Below, piece by piece: positions 9,899 through 20,998 of a stretch of 64,000 nt of DNA (position 1 is its first letter; each line of letters opens with the position of its first letter). Location of the stretch: the NCBI RefSeq assembly GCF_014524545.1, contig NZ_CP053557.1, forward strand, positions 2,629,501 through 2,693,500, written 5' to 3'. The notes beneath the pieces were generated by a model, which saw nothing but the letters and a program-made list of their open reading frames with translations, was not told where the DNA came from and did no database searches. This DNA is from Exiguobacterium sp. Helios. GTDB lineage: Bacteria > Bacillota > Bacilli > Exiguobacteriales > Exiguobacteriaceae. Position numbers and translations under genes: made by a program.

Positions 9899-10651
9899 TT
9901 AAATCGCCTCCAACAGTTTGAGGAACGATCCTGTCTCAAGACTTGCGCCACCAACTAAAGCACCGTCGATGTCAGGCTGAGCCATATATTCTTTGATGTT
10001 GTCCGGTTTGACACTGCCGCCGTACTGGATGCGGACTGCTTCTGCAGCTTCCGTACCGAATTCAGCTGCGATGACATCGCGAACGAATTTACAAGAATCT
10101 TGTGCATCTTGTTCTGTTGCTGATTTTCCTGTTCCGATTGCCCAGACAGGCTCATATGCGACAACAAGGTTTTTAACCTGATCGACTGTTAAGCCTTTCA
10201 AGCTGTTCGTTGTTTGTTCACGGATGACTGATTCGAATTTCCCGCCTTCGCGTTCTTCGAGTGTTTCACCGACACAAACGATTGGCACGATACCATGCTC
10301 AAATGCTTTTTTCGTTTTGCTGTTGATGAACGCATCTGTTTCTCCGAAATACTCACGACGTTCTGAGTGACCGAGGACGACGTATGTTACGCCAAGTTCT
10401 TTGAGCATCACTGGGCTGATTTCACCTGTGAATGCGCCGCTCTCTTGGTCATACATGTTTTGAGCGCCGATTTTCAGGTCCGTTCCAGCTGTCGCTTCTG
10501 TCAAGTGTGCAAGGAATACAGACGGTGCACAGACAGCCGCGTCGACTTTCGAAGAAGCGGGTACAGTTCCTTTGACTTCCTCAGCGAATGCCACAGCATC
10601 CTTGAGGGTAAGATTCATTTTCCAGTTACCTGCGATAATTGGTTTACGCAT
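9899..10651 (-). CDS. tpiA: triosephosphate isomerase
   Basis: The start at 10651 ([13 protein letters not shown]) is preferred over an ATG nine bases upstream because it matches the family N-terminus and is better spaced from an AAGGGAG site. The product has 250 residues and interconverts dihydroxyacetone phosphate and glyceraldehyde 3-phosphate. Catalytic features are NWKMN lysine, GHSERR histidine and [10 protein letters not shown] glutamate. It lies 27 bp after pgk and abuts gpmI within the operon. Confidence 0.98.
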   Translation of the reverse strand: MRKPIIAGNWKMNLTLKDAVAFAEEVKGTVPASSKVDAAVCAPSVFLAHLTEATAGTDLKIGAQNMYDQESGAFTGEISPVMLKELGVTYVVLGHSERREYFGETDAFINSKTKKAFEHGIVPIVCVGETLEEREGGKFESVIREQTTNSLKGLTVDQVKNLVVAYEPVWAIGTGKSATEQDAQDSCKFVRDVIAAEFGTEAAEAVRIQYGGSVKPDNIKEYMAQPDIDGALVGGASLETGSFLKLLEAI

Positions 10652-10678
10652 TGAAAACACTCCCTTGTGAACTTTAGA

Positions 10679-11863
10679 TTACTTGTCGTTAAGCGCTTCG
10701 ACACCTGGAAGAGCTTTACCTTCCATGAACTCGAGGCTTGCGCCGCCACCAGTAGAAATGTGACTCATTTTATCTGCAAGACCGAATTTCTCAGCCGCTG
10801 CAGCAGAATCTCCACCACCGATGATCGAGTATGCATCGCTGTCCGCTAATGCTTGAGCGACACCTTTTGTTCCGTTTGCATATTTATCAAGTTCGAACAC
10901 ACCCATTGGTCCGTTCCAGACAACGAGTTTCGAATCCTTGATTGCTTCTGCATACAGTTCGATTGTTTTCGGACCGATATCGAGTGACATATGATCCGCT
11001 GGGATACTGTCGATATCGCGTGGTCCGACGTATGTTTCTTCGCCGAATTCCTTCGTGATGACACAGTCGACCGGCATCAAGAATTTAACGCCTTTATCTT
11101 CTGCTTTTTTCATGAATTCCTTCGCCTGTTCGATTTTGTCAACTTCAAGAAGTGACGTACCGACTTCATAACCTTGAGCTTTAAGGAATGTATAAGATAA
11201 TCCTCCGCCGATGATCAACGTATCGACGATATCAAGCAAGTGATCGATGACGCCGATTTTGTCCGCGACTTTCGAACCACCGATGATCGCTGTAAACGGA
11301 CGATCCGGGTTTGAGAGGGCTTTACCGAGAACCTGAAGTTCTTTTTCGATCAACAATCCTGCTACAGCTGTCTCGACATGGTGTGCGATTCCTTCTGTAG
11401 AAGCGTGCGCACGGTGCGCTGCACCAAATGCGTCGTTGACGAAAACGTCTGCAAGTTTCGCAAAACCTTCTGCGAGTTCAGGATCGTTTTTCGTTTCGCC
11501 TGGGTAGAAACGAACGTTTTCAAGAACGATGACGTCTCCTTCTTCAAGCTTGCTGACCGCTTCTTCAGCGACCGGACCGTATGCTTCTTCAACGAGCTTG
11601 ATGTCCTTACCAAGCAGTTCGCTAAGGCGTGCTACGACTGGTGCAAGTGAGAACTCAGGGTTTTTCTCGCCTTTTGGACGTCCCATATGGCTTGCGAGGA
11701 TGACTTTCGCTCCACCGTCAACCAAGTGTTTGATTGTCGGAAGGGCAGCACGGATCCGTGTATCATCTGTGATTTTGCCGTCTTCTAGCGGTACGTTGAA
11801 GTCCACACGTGTAAACACGCGTTTTCCTTTTACATCGATATCGCGAATTGATTTCTTATTCAT
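10679..11863 (-). CDS. pgk: phosphoglycerate kinase
   Basis: The start at 11863 ([16 protein letters not shown]) has a GGAGG site 8 nt upstream; a longer frame opens at 11929 but crosses hairpins and lacks a site. The product has 394 residues and makes ATP from 1,3-bisphosphoglycerate. Family motifs are [22 protein letters not shown], a GGSKVADKI segment, NGPMGVFE and GGGDSAAAA. It follows gapA after a 123-bp spacer containing two hairpins. Confidence 0.98.
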   Translation of the reverse strand: MNKKSIRDIDVKGKRVFTRVDFNVPLEDGKITDDTRIRAALPTIKHLVDGGAKVILASHMGRPKGEKNPEFSLAPVVARLSELLGKDIKLVEEAYGPVAEEAVSKLEEGDVIVLENVRFYPGETKNDPELAEGFAKLADVFVNDAFGAAHRAHASTEGIAHHVETAVAGLLIEKELQVLGKALSNPDRPFTAIIGGSKVADKIGVIDHLLDIVDTLIIGGGLSYTFLKAQGYEVGTSLLEVDKIEQAKEFMKKAEDKGVKFLMPVDCVITKEFGEETYVGPRDIDSIPADHMSLDIGPKTIELYAEAIKDSKLVVWNGPMGVFELDKYANGTKGVAQALADSDAYSIIGGGDSAAAAEKFGLADKMSHISTGGGASLEFMEGKALPGVEALNDK

Positions 11864-11892
11864 ACATTCGTCCTCCGTCTCATACGTATAGT

Positions 11893-11963
11893 GAGGGGCT
11901 GATGCGCCCCTCCAGACTTTTTTCCGCAATAAGAGCGGAGACTGTATCGTTTCCGCTCTTATT
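11893..11963 (-). other. two tandem hairpins between gapA and pgk
   Basis: The first hairpin in transcript order has arms at 11963-11952 and 11939-11928 (AATAAGAGCGGA, 12 perfect pairs) with a 12-nt loop and no T run. The second has arms GAGGGGC (11912-11906) and GCCCCTC (11899-11893). Without a T tract the first is unlikely to be a full terminator. Such stems at the cggR-gapA boundary region of Bacilli affect mRNA processing and stability; here they lie after gapA and could favour high gapA levels. Confidence 0.6.
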
Positions 11964-11986
11964 CAATTGCTATTTAATTGCTCGAA

Positions 11987-13036
<1,050 letters not shown>

Positions 13037-13047
13037 TCAAAAGGGGG

Positions 13048-14076
13048 CTACCCTTTCAAAATCGTTGTTGCTGCCCCTTCATCCGTAATCAGGATGATGT
13101 CCGGGGACTGTTTGACATACGCATTGATTGCTTCTGCTTTAGAATGTCCTCCGGCGACGACGATGACGTGTTCGACTTGTTTTAAGTCGTCGAGTTGAAG
13201 ACCAACTGTCTTCACCCGGTGCACGATTTTTCCGTCCCGATCGAAGTAATAACCAAATGCTTCCGCTACCGCATGTTCCTGTTCAAGCTGTTCCAGTAAC
13301 TCGGTCGAAGCGCGACGACGTTTTGCCATCGTTTTTGCCTCACCAATTCCATGTACCACGATTGAGGCATCTTTAATCATTTGTAACACATTTTTAATGC
13401 TTGGCTCTTCCACCATCTTCACAAACGTTTCCTTACTGACCATGTCTGGTATGTGCAATAAGTGATAATCACTTTGTGCACGGGATGCCATCCGTGAGCA
13501 GACCGTATTCGCTTGCAATTCAAGGGTTTCGCCTAAGCCGCCACGTGCCGGCACGAACGTCATCGGACGGTTTTCCTTATCGGGCGACATCATCGCCGCG
13601 ACGGAAGCCATCGTCGTACCTCCTGTGACTGCAATCGTGTTGTGTACTTCTGAAGAAAGTTCCCGTTTCAAGCGTGCGACCGTCGCACGTCCCATATCGC
13701 GTTGCACCCAGAAGGTTTGATCCGAATCCCCTGGTACGATGACGACATCCCGGACACCCAGTTTTTCCTGTAAGGCTTTCGCCATGTCAGAAATACCGGC
13801 CAGTTCTGCCATCACGCTGTGCATACTTCGTAAGACGATCCGCCCTTCATCCGTCAAAGACATTCCTTGTGTCGCCACTTCGAGCAATCCCTGCTCTTTC
13901 AGGAAGTCCACTTCCCGGCGTAATACCCGTTCCGTCAAGCCGAGGCTTGTTGCCAGGGTCCGCCGGCCAATCGGCTGCATGAGCCGGACATAATGAAGTA
14001 TGTCGTAACGTGTCTGCATTTCTTCGATCAGATCAGGCACGATTCGTTTTTGGATCTGTACTAACTGCCGAATCAT
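13048..14076 (-). CDS. cggR: central glycolytic genes regulator
   Basis: The product has 342 residues of the SorC/DeoR type. A winged helix near residues 35-75 (RRTLATSLGLTERVLRREV) precedes an SIS-like sugar-phosphate-binding domain with VTGGTTMASV and the VPARGGLGE loop. CggR represses the gapA operon, and fructose 1,6-bisphosphate relieves this. It is the first gene of the glycolytic operon and has an AGGAGCG site before its ATG. A matching operator lies upstream. Confidence 0.97.
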   Translation of the reverse strand: MIRQLVQIQKRIVPDLIEEMQTRYDILHYVRLMQPIGRRTLATSLGLTERVLRREVDFLKEQGLLEVATQGMSLTDEGRIVLRSMHSVMAELAGISDMAKALQEKLGVRDVVIVPGDSDQTFWVQRDMGRATVARLKRELSSEVHNTIAVTGGTTMASVAAMMSPDKENRPMTFVPARGGLGETLELQANTVCSRMASRAQSDYHLLHIPDMVSKETFVKMVEEPSIKNVLQMIKDASIVVHGIGEAKTMAKRRRASTELLEQLEQEHAVAEAFGYYFDRDGKIVHRVKTVGLQLDDLKQVEHVIVVAGGHSKAEAINAYVKQSPDIILITDEGAATTILKG

Positions 14077-14102
14077 GTATTCCCGCTCCTCTCAAGTTGC
14101 TG

Positions 14103-14137
14103 GACACTTTACGTCCCGCGTGTCATATCTTGTCCCA
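14103..14137 (-). promoter_or_regulatory. CggR operator
   Basis: The minus strand reads TGGGAC-N6-TGAC, then three bases, then CGGGAC-N6-TGTC. The known B. subtilis operator is CGGGAC-N6-TGTC twice with four bases between. It lies just downstream of the promoter, which is the roadblock position known for CggR. Confidence 0.85.
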
Positions 14138-14151
14138 CTTGGTACATCCTC

Positions 14152-14180
14152 ATCATAACAGCCCTCGTACAAGGATTCAA
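14152..14180 (-). promoter_or_regulatory. sigma-A promoter of the glycolytic operon
   Basis: TTGAAT (14180-14175), a 17-bp spacer and TATGAT (14157-14152) preceded by TGT. It is upstream of the CggR operator. Confidence 0.75.
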
Positions 14181-14190
14181 GCCTCGCCCT

Positions 14191-14454
14191 TTAACTTTTT
14201 TCAAGTAAGCGGTTTCTTATCGCCTCTGTCTCAAATTTGCCATAACTCCAAATTTCAGACTGATGCATGACGACAGGAATTTCATATAAAAAACGGAGAC
14301 TGAGCGCAGCATCTTCTTCAATGTTCATTTCTTCGAACGTCCAATCCGGAAATTCATCGAGTACGAAATCAAGTAAGAAGGCGGCTTCCTCACATAGCGT
14401 ACATCCGGGACGTGAATACAGTGTTAAGGTCGTGTGTTCTTTTGATGGCATCAT
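14191..14454 (-). CDS. glutaredoxin-family thiol protein
   Basis: The product has 87 residues with a thioredoxin-like start, TLTLYSRPGCTLCEEA, in which CTLC is the redox-active pair. A YEIPVV cis-proline segment follows, so the fold appears complete. The ATG overlaps the rpoN stop codon (ATGA type), so the two genes are translationally coupled. Its substrate is unknown. The promoter of cggR starts only a few bases after its stop. Confidence 0.85.
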   Translation of the reverse strand: MMPSKEHTTLTLYSRPGCTLCEEAAFLLDFVLDEFPDWTFEEMNIEEDAALSLRFLYEIPVVMHQSEIWSYGKFETEAIRNRLLEKS

Positions 14455-15602
14455 TCATTCGCCTCTCGTCGTTTCGTCATGTCGGACCGGGTCAAGTGCA
14501 GACCCGCCCGATACTTCGCGACTGTCCGTCTTGCGACCCGGATGCCTTCCAGGTCGAGACGGTTGACGATCTGTTGATCCGACAACGGCGAGGTCGCTTC
14601 CTGAATCAATTGTGCGATTCGGGCCTTGATTAAAAAGCTCGATGTGCCGCTTTTCGTCTTCGATACAAAAAAATTCTCAAGCTCAAGGGTTCCCTGAACC
14701 GTCCGGATCGTTTTGTTGGCAATCGCCCGACCAATCGTCGAAGGATGGTATCCCGTTTGTTCGGCGACTTCTTTTTTCGTCAACGGTTCTAAATGAAGTT
14801 CCCTTTTGAACCAACGGATTTGCCGCGCAATGATAACGTCCAGAATCGCATGCAAGGTTTTGCGTCGTCGTTCATAGGCGCTCAAAAAAGGTGTTGCTTC
14901 CTCAAGATCCGTCCACGACGTATCAAGTGTTAAGCCATACCAGTTGACTTGCACCTGACCGTCGACCCACTCGACATCGGCTTCCGGGATCGTCATCGTG
15001 GTCGATGTCGGTAAGAGTGGGGTTTTCGGTAACCGTTCAATCCGTAGCTTCATTTGTTTCCGCTCTGTCCTGTCATTAATCTTTTCCAAGACGTTTGTAA
15101 GAGATTGCCCGTCTGACAGATCAGCGACCAGATCAATCAAACGGTCTTCCTCAAGCTCCATGGCATGCAACAGGCGACACTCCGCTTCCGAGCGTGCCGC
15201 AATTCCGGTCGGTTCACATTGCTGAAGCAGTTGTCGTGCCTGCTTGATTGTCGACTCCTCACAGTCAAGCAAAACTGCTAATCGTGCGTCGGTCGTTCTG
15301 AGTAATCCATCCGCGTCTAAGTACATGATGAGTTGTTCCGCCATATATCCTATTTCCTGTCTGACCGATTCTAAACGTATTTGCTGAAGAAGTTCCGCTT
15401 CAAACGAGTCAATCCGGTCTGCGACATGCTCTAAATCCGGCGGAATCATTTTTCTTCCATTATGTTCAGTCCGAGTAGCACGACGGATGATTCGGTACAA
15501 TCGTTCCTCGAGTTCTGCCCGCGTCTCTTCCAGCACCGCCAATTGAAACAACTGAGCGGCTGACATCACGAGACACTGTGCTTGTTCCTGTCTCTGTTCC
15601 AT
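14451..15602 (-). CDS. rpoN: RNA polymerase sigma-54 factor
   Basis: The product has 383 residues, shorter than the usual 430 or more. It directs transcription from -24/-12 promoters together with AAA+ activators. The N-terminal region is glutamine- and leucine-rich (about 1-50). The central core-binding domain follows, then a helix-turn-helix (TKKEVAEQTGYHPSTIGRAI). The RpoN box ARRTVAKYR lies near the C-terminus. In B. subtilis the orthologue is sigL, found next to cggR as here. A GGGAGGGG site precedes the ATG. No -24/-12 promoter was recognised in the window. Confidence 0.95.
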   Translation of the reverse strand: MEQRQEQAQCLVMSAAQLFQLAVLEETRAELEERLYRIIRRATRTEHNGRKMIPPDLEHVADRIDSFEAELLQQIRLESVRQEIGYMAEQLIMYLDADGLLRTTDARLAVLLDCEESTIKQARQLLQQCEPTGIAARSEAECRLLHAMELEEDRLIDLVADLSDGQSLTNVLEKINDRTERKQMKLRIERLPKTPLLPTSTTMTIPEADVEWVDGQVQVNWYGLTLDTSWTDLEEATPFLSAYERRRKTLHAILDVIIARQIRWFKRELHLEPLTKKEVAEQTGYHPSTIGRAIANKTIRTVQGTLELENFFVSKTKSGTSSFLIKARIAQLIQEATSPLSDQQIVNRLDLEGIRVARRTVAKYRAGLHLTRSDMTKRREANE

Positions 15603-15717
15603 CCGTTCCCCTCCCTTTCCCGATTAAAATAGATTCTGCTTCTATTATATAGGATGGACCTTCATTCAATCGTCTCTTACGTTTTGACAAAAAATCAGTA
15701 AACTTGAAAATCTAGTA

Positions 15718-15746
15718 TTGCTTTTCTGAAAAAATGTCGGTATACT
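15718..15746 (+). promoter_or_regulatory. promoter of tRNA-Arg
   Basis: TTGCTT (15718-15723), 17 bp, TATACT (15741-15746), 22 bp before the mature tRNA. Confidence 0.75.
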
Positions 15747-15768
15747 ATTAATTGTTCAGTAATTACAT

Positions 15769-15844
15769 GCACCCGTAGCTCAGGGGATAGAGCACTGGTT
15801 TCCGGTACCAGGTGTCGGGAGTTCAAATCTCTCCGGGTGTACCA
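15769..15844 (+). tRNA. tRNA-Arg, anticodon CCG
   Basis: The acceptor arms GCACCCG and CGGGTGT pair over seven bases. The D arm contains AGCTCAGGGGATAGAGC. The anticodon stem CTGGT/ACCAG encloses TTCCGGT, giving CCG. The T arm has GTTCAAATC, and CCA is encoded. It reads the rare arginine codon CGG. Confidence 0.97.
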
Positions 15845-15858
15845 TACTTGAATCTTCA

Positions 15859-15888
15859 GGCAATGCCGTTTACGGTATTGCCTTTTTT
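15859..15888 (+). terminator. terminator of tRNA-Arg
   Basis: Stem GGCAATGCCG/CGGTATTGCC (one G-U pair) with loop TTTA, then six T. Confidence 0.9.
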
Positions 15889-15950
15889 CTATACTGATAT
15901 GTTTAACAGGAACTGTTTCAGGAAAAATATATAAAACCAACAGCGTATCT

Positions 15951-15980
15951 TTTGACCAATATTGACCAAAGGATTATGAT
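15951..15980 (+). promoter_or_regulatory. clpP promoter overlapped by a CtsR operator
   Basis: The -35 TTGACC (15952-15957) and -10 TATGAT (15975-15980) are 17 bp apart. On the minus strand 15967-15951 reads GGTCAAA-like heptads GGTCAAT and GGTCAAA separated by ATT, the direct-repeat form of the CtsR operator. The operator covers the -35 box, so CtsR should repress clpP until heat or protein-folding stress. Confidence 0.88.
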
Positions 15981-16030
15981 AAGGACAAGTCGAATATGAG
16001 CTACATACCAACCATAAGGAGGCAAAGACT

Positions 16031-16609
16031 ATGTTAATTCCAACAGTCATCGAACAAACCAACCGCGGGGAACGTGCTTACGATATCTATTCCCGTTTGC
16101 TGAAAGACCGCATCATCCTTCTCGGGAGCGCGATTGACGACAACGTCGCCAACTCAGTCGTTGCCCAGTTACTTTTCCTAGCAGCAGAAGATCCAGATAA
16201 AGAAATCTCACTTTACATCAACAGCCCGGGCGGCTCAATCACAGCAGGTATGGCGATTTACGATACGATGAACTTCATCAAACCGCAAGTTTCAACCATC
16301 TGTATCGGAATGGCTGCTTCAATGGGTGCATTCTTGCTTCAAGCCGGCGCTAAAGGAAAACGTTTTGCACTTCCAAACGCCGAAATCATGATCCACCAAC
16401 CACTCGGTGGAACACAAGGTCAAGCATCGGACATCAAAATCCATGCGGAACGCATCATCAAAATGCGTGAACACTTAAACAAAATCATGGCTGAAAACAC
16501 AGGACAACCACTTGAAGTCATCGAGCGTGATACAGAGCGCGATAACTTCATGTCTGCTCAAGCAGCCGCTGACTACGGTTTAATCGACCGCGTCATGGAA
16601 CGTGCATAA
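16031..16609 (+). CDS. clpP: ATP-dependent Clp protease proteolytic subunit
   Basis: The product has 192 residues and forms the tetradecameric serine peptidase that works with ClpX, ClpC or ClpE. The catalytic serine is in GMAASMGAF, histidine in MIHQPLGG, and the aspartate about 50 residues later in ERDTERDNF. An AAGGAGG site precedes the ATG. It is monocistronic, with a CtsR-controlled promoter and a terminator right after the stop. Confidence 0.98.
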   Translation: MLIPTVIEQTNRGERAYDIYSRLLKDRIILLGSAIDDNVANSVVAQLLFLAAEDPDKEISLYINSPGGSITAGMAIYDTMNFIKPQVSTICIGMAASMGAFLLQAGAKGKRFALPNAEIMIHQPLGGTQGQASDIKIHAERIIKMREHLNKIMAENTGQPLEVIERDTERDNFMSAQAAADYGLIDRVMERA

Positions 16610-16619
16610 TTTTCATCAG

Positions 16620-16651
16620 ACCGTCTTCGCAACTTGCGAGGACGGTTTTTT
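16620..16651 (+). terminator. clpP terminator
   Basis: Stem ACCGTC-TCGC with GCGA-GACGGT around a short loop, followed by six T. Confidence 0.9.
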
Positions 16652-16658
16652 CATGTGT

Positions 16659-16725
16659 ACAAAAAAAGACCACTGTCCTTTGCGTCACTCTTCTCAGAAC
16701 AGACGCGGACAGAGGTCCTATTTTT
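16659..16725 (-). terminator. terminator of the ribbon-helix-helix gene
   Basis: Minus strand: GGACCTCTGTCCGCGTC pairs with GACGCAAAGGACAGTGGTC across a 20-nt loop and is followed by seven T. The gene's last codons run up to its edge. Confidence 0.75.
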
Positions 16726-16961
16726 TAGTCGATCAAATCTGTGATATCAGATACGATATCGTGGTTTTCGCGAATCAATGTGTAGATTCCGTTCGCATGA
16801 GGTGAAAGTTCTTCTTCCGCCTGCAATTGTTTCAGGAACAACGATGTCGCAAAAGCGACGAGCGTACTTTTTGGTACACCGATCGTTTTCGCTTTTTTCG
16901 TAAGCACTTCATCAAACTTCGCATCAACTGTCAGCGAAATACGTTTTTTCTCATTAGCCAT
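16725..16961 (-). CDS. small ribbon-helix-helix DNA-binding protein
   Basis: The product has 78 residues. KRISLTVDAKFDEVLTKKAK followed by GVPKSTLVAFA is the strand-helix-helix pattern of Arc/CopG/MetJ-type repressors. The C-terminal 25 residues are acidic. It stands alone with a good ribosome-binding site and its own terminator, so it is not an obvious antitoxin (no toxin gene beside it). Target unknown. Confidence 0.75.
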   Translation of the reverse strand: MANEKKRISLTVDAKFDEVLTKKAKTIGVPKSTLVAFATSLFLKQLQAEEELSPHANGIYTLIRENHDIVSDITDLID

Positions 16962-17042
16962 TTCAAAAACTCCTTAATTCGAACATTTAGTTGCATCGAC
17001 TATATATTATAGTAGACTATTGTTCATCTCGCAAGTTACTCC

Positions 17043-17999
17043 CTAAAGAGCCCCGGTCATCGACTCGCCGTTTCGGATTTTATCCGCAATTTGATCAATC
17101 TTGCGCAATCGATGATTGATCCCGGATTTCGAGATGGAACCACTCTCGACCATCTCACCGAGTTCCTGCAAGGTCACGTCTTGATGTGTCACCCGCAAGA
17201 TGGCGATTTCTCTTAATTTGTCCGGCAAGACATCAAGTCCGACCGTCCGTTCGAGAAACTTAATGTTCTCGACCTGGCGTAACGCCGCCCCGACGGTTTT
17301 GTTGAGGTTCGCCGTCTCACAGTTGACGAGCCGGTTGACCGAATTCCGCATATCTTTTAAAATCCGGACATCCTCAAACCGTAACATCGAATACGTTGCT
17401 CCGACGAGCTTAAGAAAATCAGAAATCTTCTCACTTTCCTTGATGTAGAGAATATGTCCTTTTTTCCGTTCAATCGCTTTTGCATTCAAATCAAACTGAT
17501 TCGTCAGGCTGCGTAAAGCAGCATTATGTTCTTCGTACAGACTGAAGATTTCCAGATGGTACGAAGACGTCGCCGGATTGTTCAACGAGCCTCCGGCTAA
17601 AAAGGCACCGCGCAGATAGGCCCGCGCACGCCGTTCGTCGTTGACGATCGAATCACTAATCGAACGGATCATCGTAAACCCTTCCCCTAAAATACCAAGG
17701 TCTTGTAAAATCTTATCCGCCTGTTGTTTGACGCGGACGATATAGACATTATTTTTCTTCAGACGCATTTTTTTCCGGACGAGTAAATCCAGATGGACGG
17801 CATAGGCGCGTTTGAGCAAGGAATAAATACGGCGGGCAATCGAAGCGTTTTCCGTCGAGATATCCAGTGTCAGTCCACGTCCCAGTCCAAATGAGATTGC
17901 TCCATTCATCCGGGCCAAGGCAGCAAGTTCCGCCTTCATTTCATGATCGGTGATCGCGATTTGCGTTAACTCTTTTTTGACTTCTGATGCAAAACTCAC
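17043..17999 (-). CDS. whiA: WhiA-type regulator (LAGLIDADG-like plus helix-turn-helix)
   Basis: The product has 318 residues and starts with GTG. An N-terminal degenerate homing-endonuclease fold (about 20-200, with [14 protein letters not shown]) is joined to a C-terminal helix-turn-helix ([19 protein letters not shown]). It is the B. subtilis yvcL orthologue, which influences cell division and chromosome segregation. It overlaps yvcK by four bases and is the last gene of the rapZ-yvcK-whiA operon. Confidence 0.96.
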   Translation of the reverse strand: MSFASEVKKELTQIAITDHEMKAELAALARMNGAISFGLGRGLTLDISTENASIARRIYSLLKRAYAVHLDLLVRKKMRLKKNNVYIVRVKQQADKILQDLGILGEGFTMIRSISDSIVNDERRARAYLRGAFLAGGSLNNPATSSYHLEIFSLYEEHNAALRSLTNQFDLNAKAIERKKGHILYIKESEKISDFLKLVGATYSMLRFEDVRILKDMRNSVNRLVNCETANLNKTVGAALRQVENIKFLERTVGLDVLPDKLREIAILRVTHQDVTLQELGEMVESGSISKSGINHRLRKIDQIADKIRNGESMTGAL

Positions 18000-18994
18000 G
18001 TCAGTTCCTCCTTCCCTTCGAATTGACGCACGCGTCGAATGGATAGAACTTTCCGCATGACGAGGCTTGCGACAGCATCCGAGTCATGACGGATGAAGTG
18101 ATGGTTATAATCCACGATATCGTCCGCGAGTACTTCAATTCCTGCTTCTTCAAAGCTTGATTCATCATAGGTCACGATGTCGGCATGATCCTTTTGATAC
18201 TTCCGCAGATAACTGACATCAATCGATTCGTTGTTGACGATGATTGTATCAATCACCCCTTTACCGAGGAATCGTTCCAACACATTCAAGTGATCATTTG
18301 CCGTAAAGGCTGTCGTCTCACCCGGTTGCGTCATGACGTTACAAATATAGACGACCGGCGCAAGCGATTGACTGATGGCGTCCCGGATTTCCTCAATCAG
18401 GACGTTCGGAATGACACTCGTATAGAGACTGCCGGGACCGAGGACGATGACATCAGCATCAAGAATCGCCTGAATCGCTTCCGGAACCGGACGGACATCC
18501 TCTTCCTCGAGGAAAATCCGCTCGATGACTTTGCCGACTTTCGGAATCAGGGATTCCCCTTTGACGATCGTTCCGTCTTCAAACTCGGCGCATAACGTAA
18601 TCGTCCGTTCCGTCGCCGGATAGACTTTCCCTTCGGCATTCAAGAGTTGTCCCATGACACCGATCGCTTCGACGAAGGAGCCGTTACAGAGCTGCGTCGC
18701 TGCCGTCAGCATCAAATTACCGAGTGAGTGCCCGTGCAGACCTTCTCCCGTCTCAAAACGGTACTGCATGATCCGGTCCATCAACGTTTCCGATTTCGAC
18801 AGCGAGACGATGACGTTCCGGATATCGCCCGGCGGTAACATGTTAAACTCTGTCCGTAGACGGCCCGAGCTTCCGCCGTCATCCGCGACGGTGACGATGG
18901 CCGTGATATCAAGCGGGTAATGTTTTAATCCGCGCAAGAGAGTCGATAGGCCCGTTCCTCCGCCGATAGCGACGACTTTTCGTTCCCATTTCAT
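17996..18994 (-). CDS. yvcK: gluconeogenesis factor YvcK/MgfK family
   Basis: The product has 332 residues of the CofD-like fold. It starts with [18 protein letters not shown], a nucleotide-sugar-binding loop, followed by [13 protein letters not shown] and [12 protein letters not shown]. In Bacilli it is needed for growth on gluconeogenic carbon sources and for proper cell-wall synthesis, and binds UDP-sugars. It is overlapped by rapZ upstream and whiA downstream, so all three are one transcript. Confidence 0.96.
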   Translation of the reverse strand: MKWERKVVAIGGGTGLSTLLRGLKHYPLDITAIVTVADDGGSSGRLRTEFNMLPPGDIRNVIVSLSKSETLMDRIMQYRFETGEGLHGHSLGNLMLTAATQLCNGSFVEAIGVMGQLLNAEGKVYPATERTITLCAEFEDGTIVKGESLIPKVGKVIERIFLEEEDVRPVPEAIQAILDADVIVLGPGSLYTSVIPNVLIEEIRDAISQSLAPVVYICNVMTQPGETTAFTANDHLNVLERFLGKGVIDTIIVNNESIDVSYLRKYQKDHADIVTYDESSFEEAGIEVLADDIVDYNHHFIRHDSDAVASLVMRKVLSIRRVRQFEGKEELT

Positions 18995-19863
18995 TATCTC
19001 TCCTCCTTCGCGTGGACATAATCCCGGTGATTCGTCACGATATGGTATTGGTTCTTAAACTCTTTACTGATCGCTTCAGCAAACGTAATCGACCGGTGTT
19101 TTCCACCGGTACAACCGAGCGCCACGACGAGCTGCGATTTTCCTTCCCGCTCATACTGGGGAATCAGGAATTCGAGCATGTCGACGAGCTTTTTATAAAA
19201 CAGCTTCGCTTCCGGCCACTGCATGACATAAGACGAGACTTCAAGATCGAGACCGGTCTTCGGTCGGAGTTCCGGAATGTAAAACGGGTTCGGCAGGAAA
19301 CGTAAGTCAAACACGAGATCTGCGTCGAGCGGCAGACCGTGCTTGAAACCAAACGACATGACATTGACGGTGAACGGAATCCGTTCCCCTTCGGTAAACT
19401 CTTTTAAGATCCGTTCCTTTAAGGCGAGCGGTTTAATATCACTCGTATCCATCAGCAACTGGGCTTTATCGCGGAATCCTTCGAGCAATGTCCGTTCCCG
19501 TTCGATGCCGATCAACGGAGACGCGGTCGGCGCCAACGGATGCGACCGGCGGGATTCTTTATACCGGCGGACGAGTACATCATTGCGGGCATCAAGATAC
19601 AACATCCGGATTTGCAGATTCGTTTTTTTCAAATCTTCATAAACGACAAAGAAGCTGTCAATGAAATCACGAGCCCGTGTATCGATGGCAACGGCGATTT
19701 TCGGACGCACCTGCCCAATCACTTCAATCAATTGTGGCAATAACGTCGGTGGTAGATTGTCGACACAAAAATAGCCTAAGTCTTCAAAGCTGTTCATTGC
19801 GACCGTTTTTCCGGCGCCACTCATTCCTGTAATGATGACCAGTTGCGGTTGATTCTGTTCCAT
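18994..19863 (-). CDS. rapZ: RapZ/YvcJ family nucleotide-binding protein
   Basis: The product has 289 residues. Walker A is [10 protein letters not shown] at residue 10, and a C-terminal domain carries the family stretch [12 protein letters not shown]. In B. subtilis YvcJ hydrolyses GTP and affects competence; in enteric bacteria RapZ is an adaptor for RNA decay. First gene of the rapZ-yvcK-whiA unit. Which role applies here is not shown by the sequence. Confidence 0.95.
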   Translation of the reverse strand: MEQNQPQLVIITGMSGAGKTVAMNSFEDLGYFCVDNLPPTLLPQLIEVIGQVRPKIAVAIDTRARDFIDSFFVVYEDLKKTNLQIRMLYLDARNDVLVRRYKESRRSHPLAPTASPLIGIERERTLLEGFRDKAQLLMDTSDIKPLALKERILKEFTEGERIPFTVNVMSFGFKHGLPLDADLVFDLRFLPNPFYIPELRPKTGLDLEVSSYVMQWPEAKLFYKKLVDMLEFLIPQYEREGKSQLVVALGCTGGKHRSITFAEAISKEFKNQYHIVTNHRDYVHAKEER

Positions 19864-19922
19864 CTCTTCGCCCTCCAGACAACAGTTCCGTGTGTATTTT
19901 TTACTCTCGTTTCAGTATAACA

Positions 19923-19972
19923 TAAAAAAAGAGCCAGCTTGATGGAAGAGCTTCCCAACCAAGCTGGATCTT
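19923..19972 (-). terminator. trxB terminator
   Basis: Minus strand: a long stem pairing GATCCAGCTTGGTTGGGAAG with CTTCCATCAAGCTGGCTC, followed by seven T. Confidence 0.9.
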
Positions 19973-19975
19973 GAA

Positions 19976-20998
<1,023 letters not shown>

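Noticed and set aside
11864-11929. N-terminal extension of pgk from 11929
   Set aside because: It would run through a hairpin and lacks a ribosome-binding site; the ATG at 11863 matches the family start.
15769-15844. tRNA-Arg as an attachment site for an island
   Set aside because: No duplicated tRNA 3' end or integrase lies near it, and the flanking genes are core genes.
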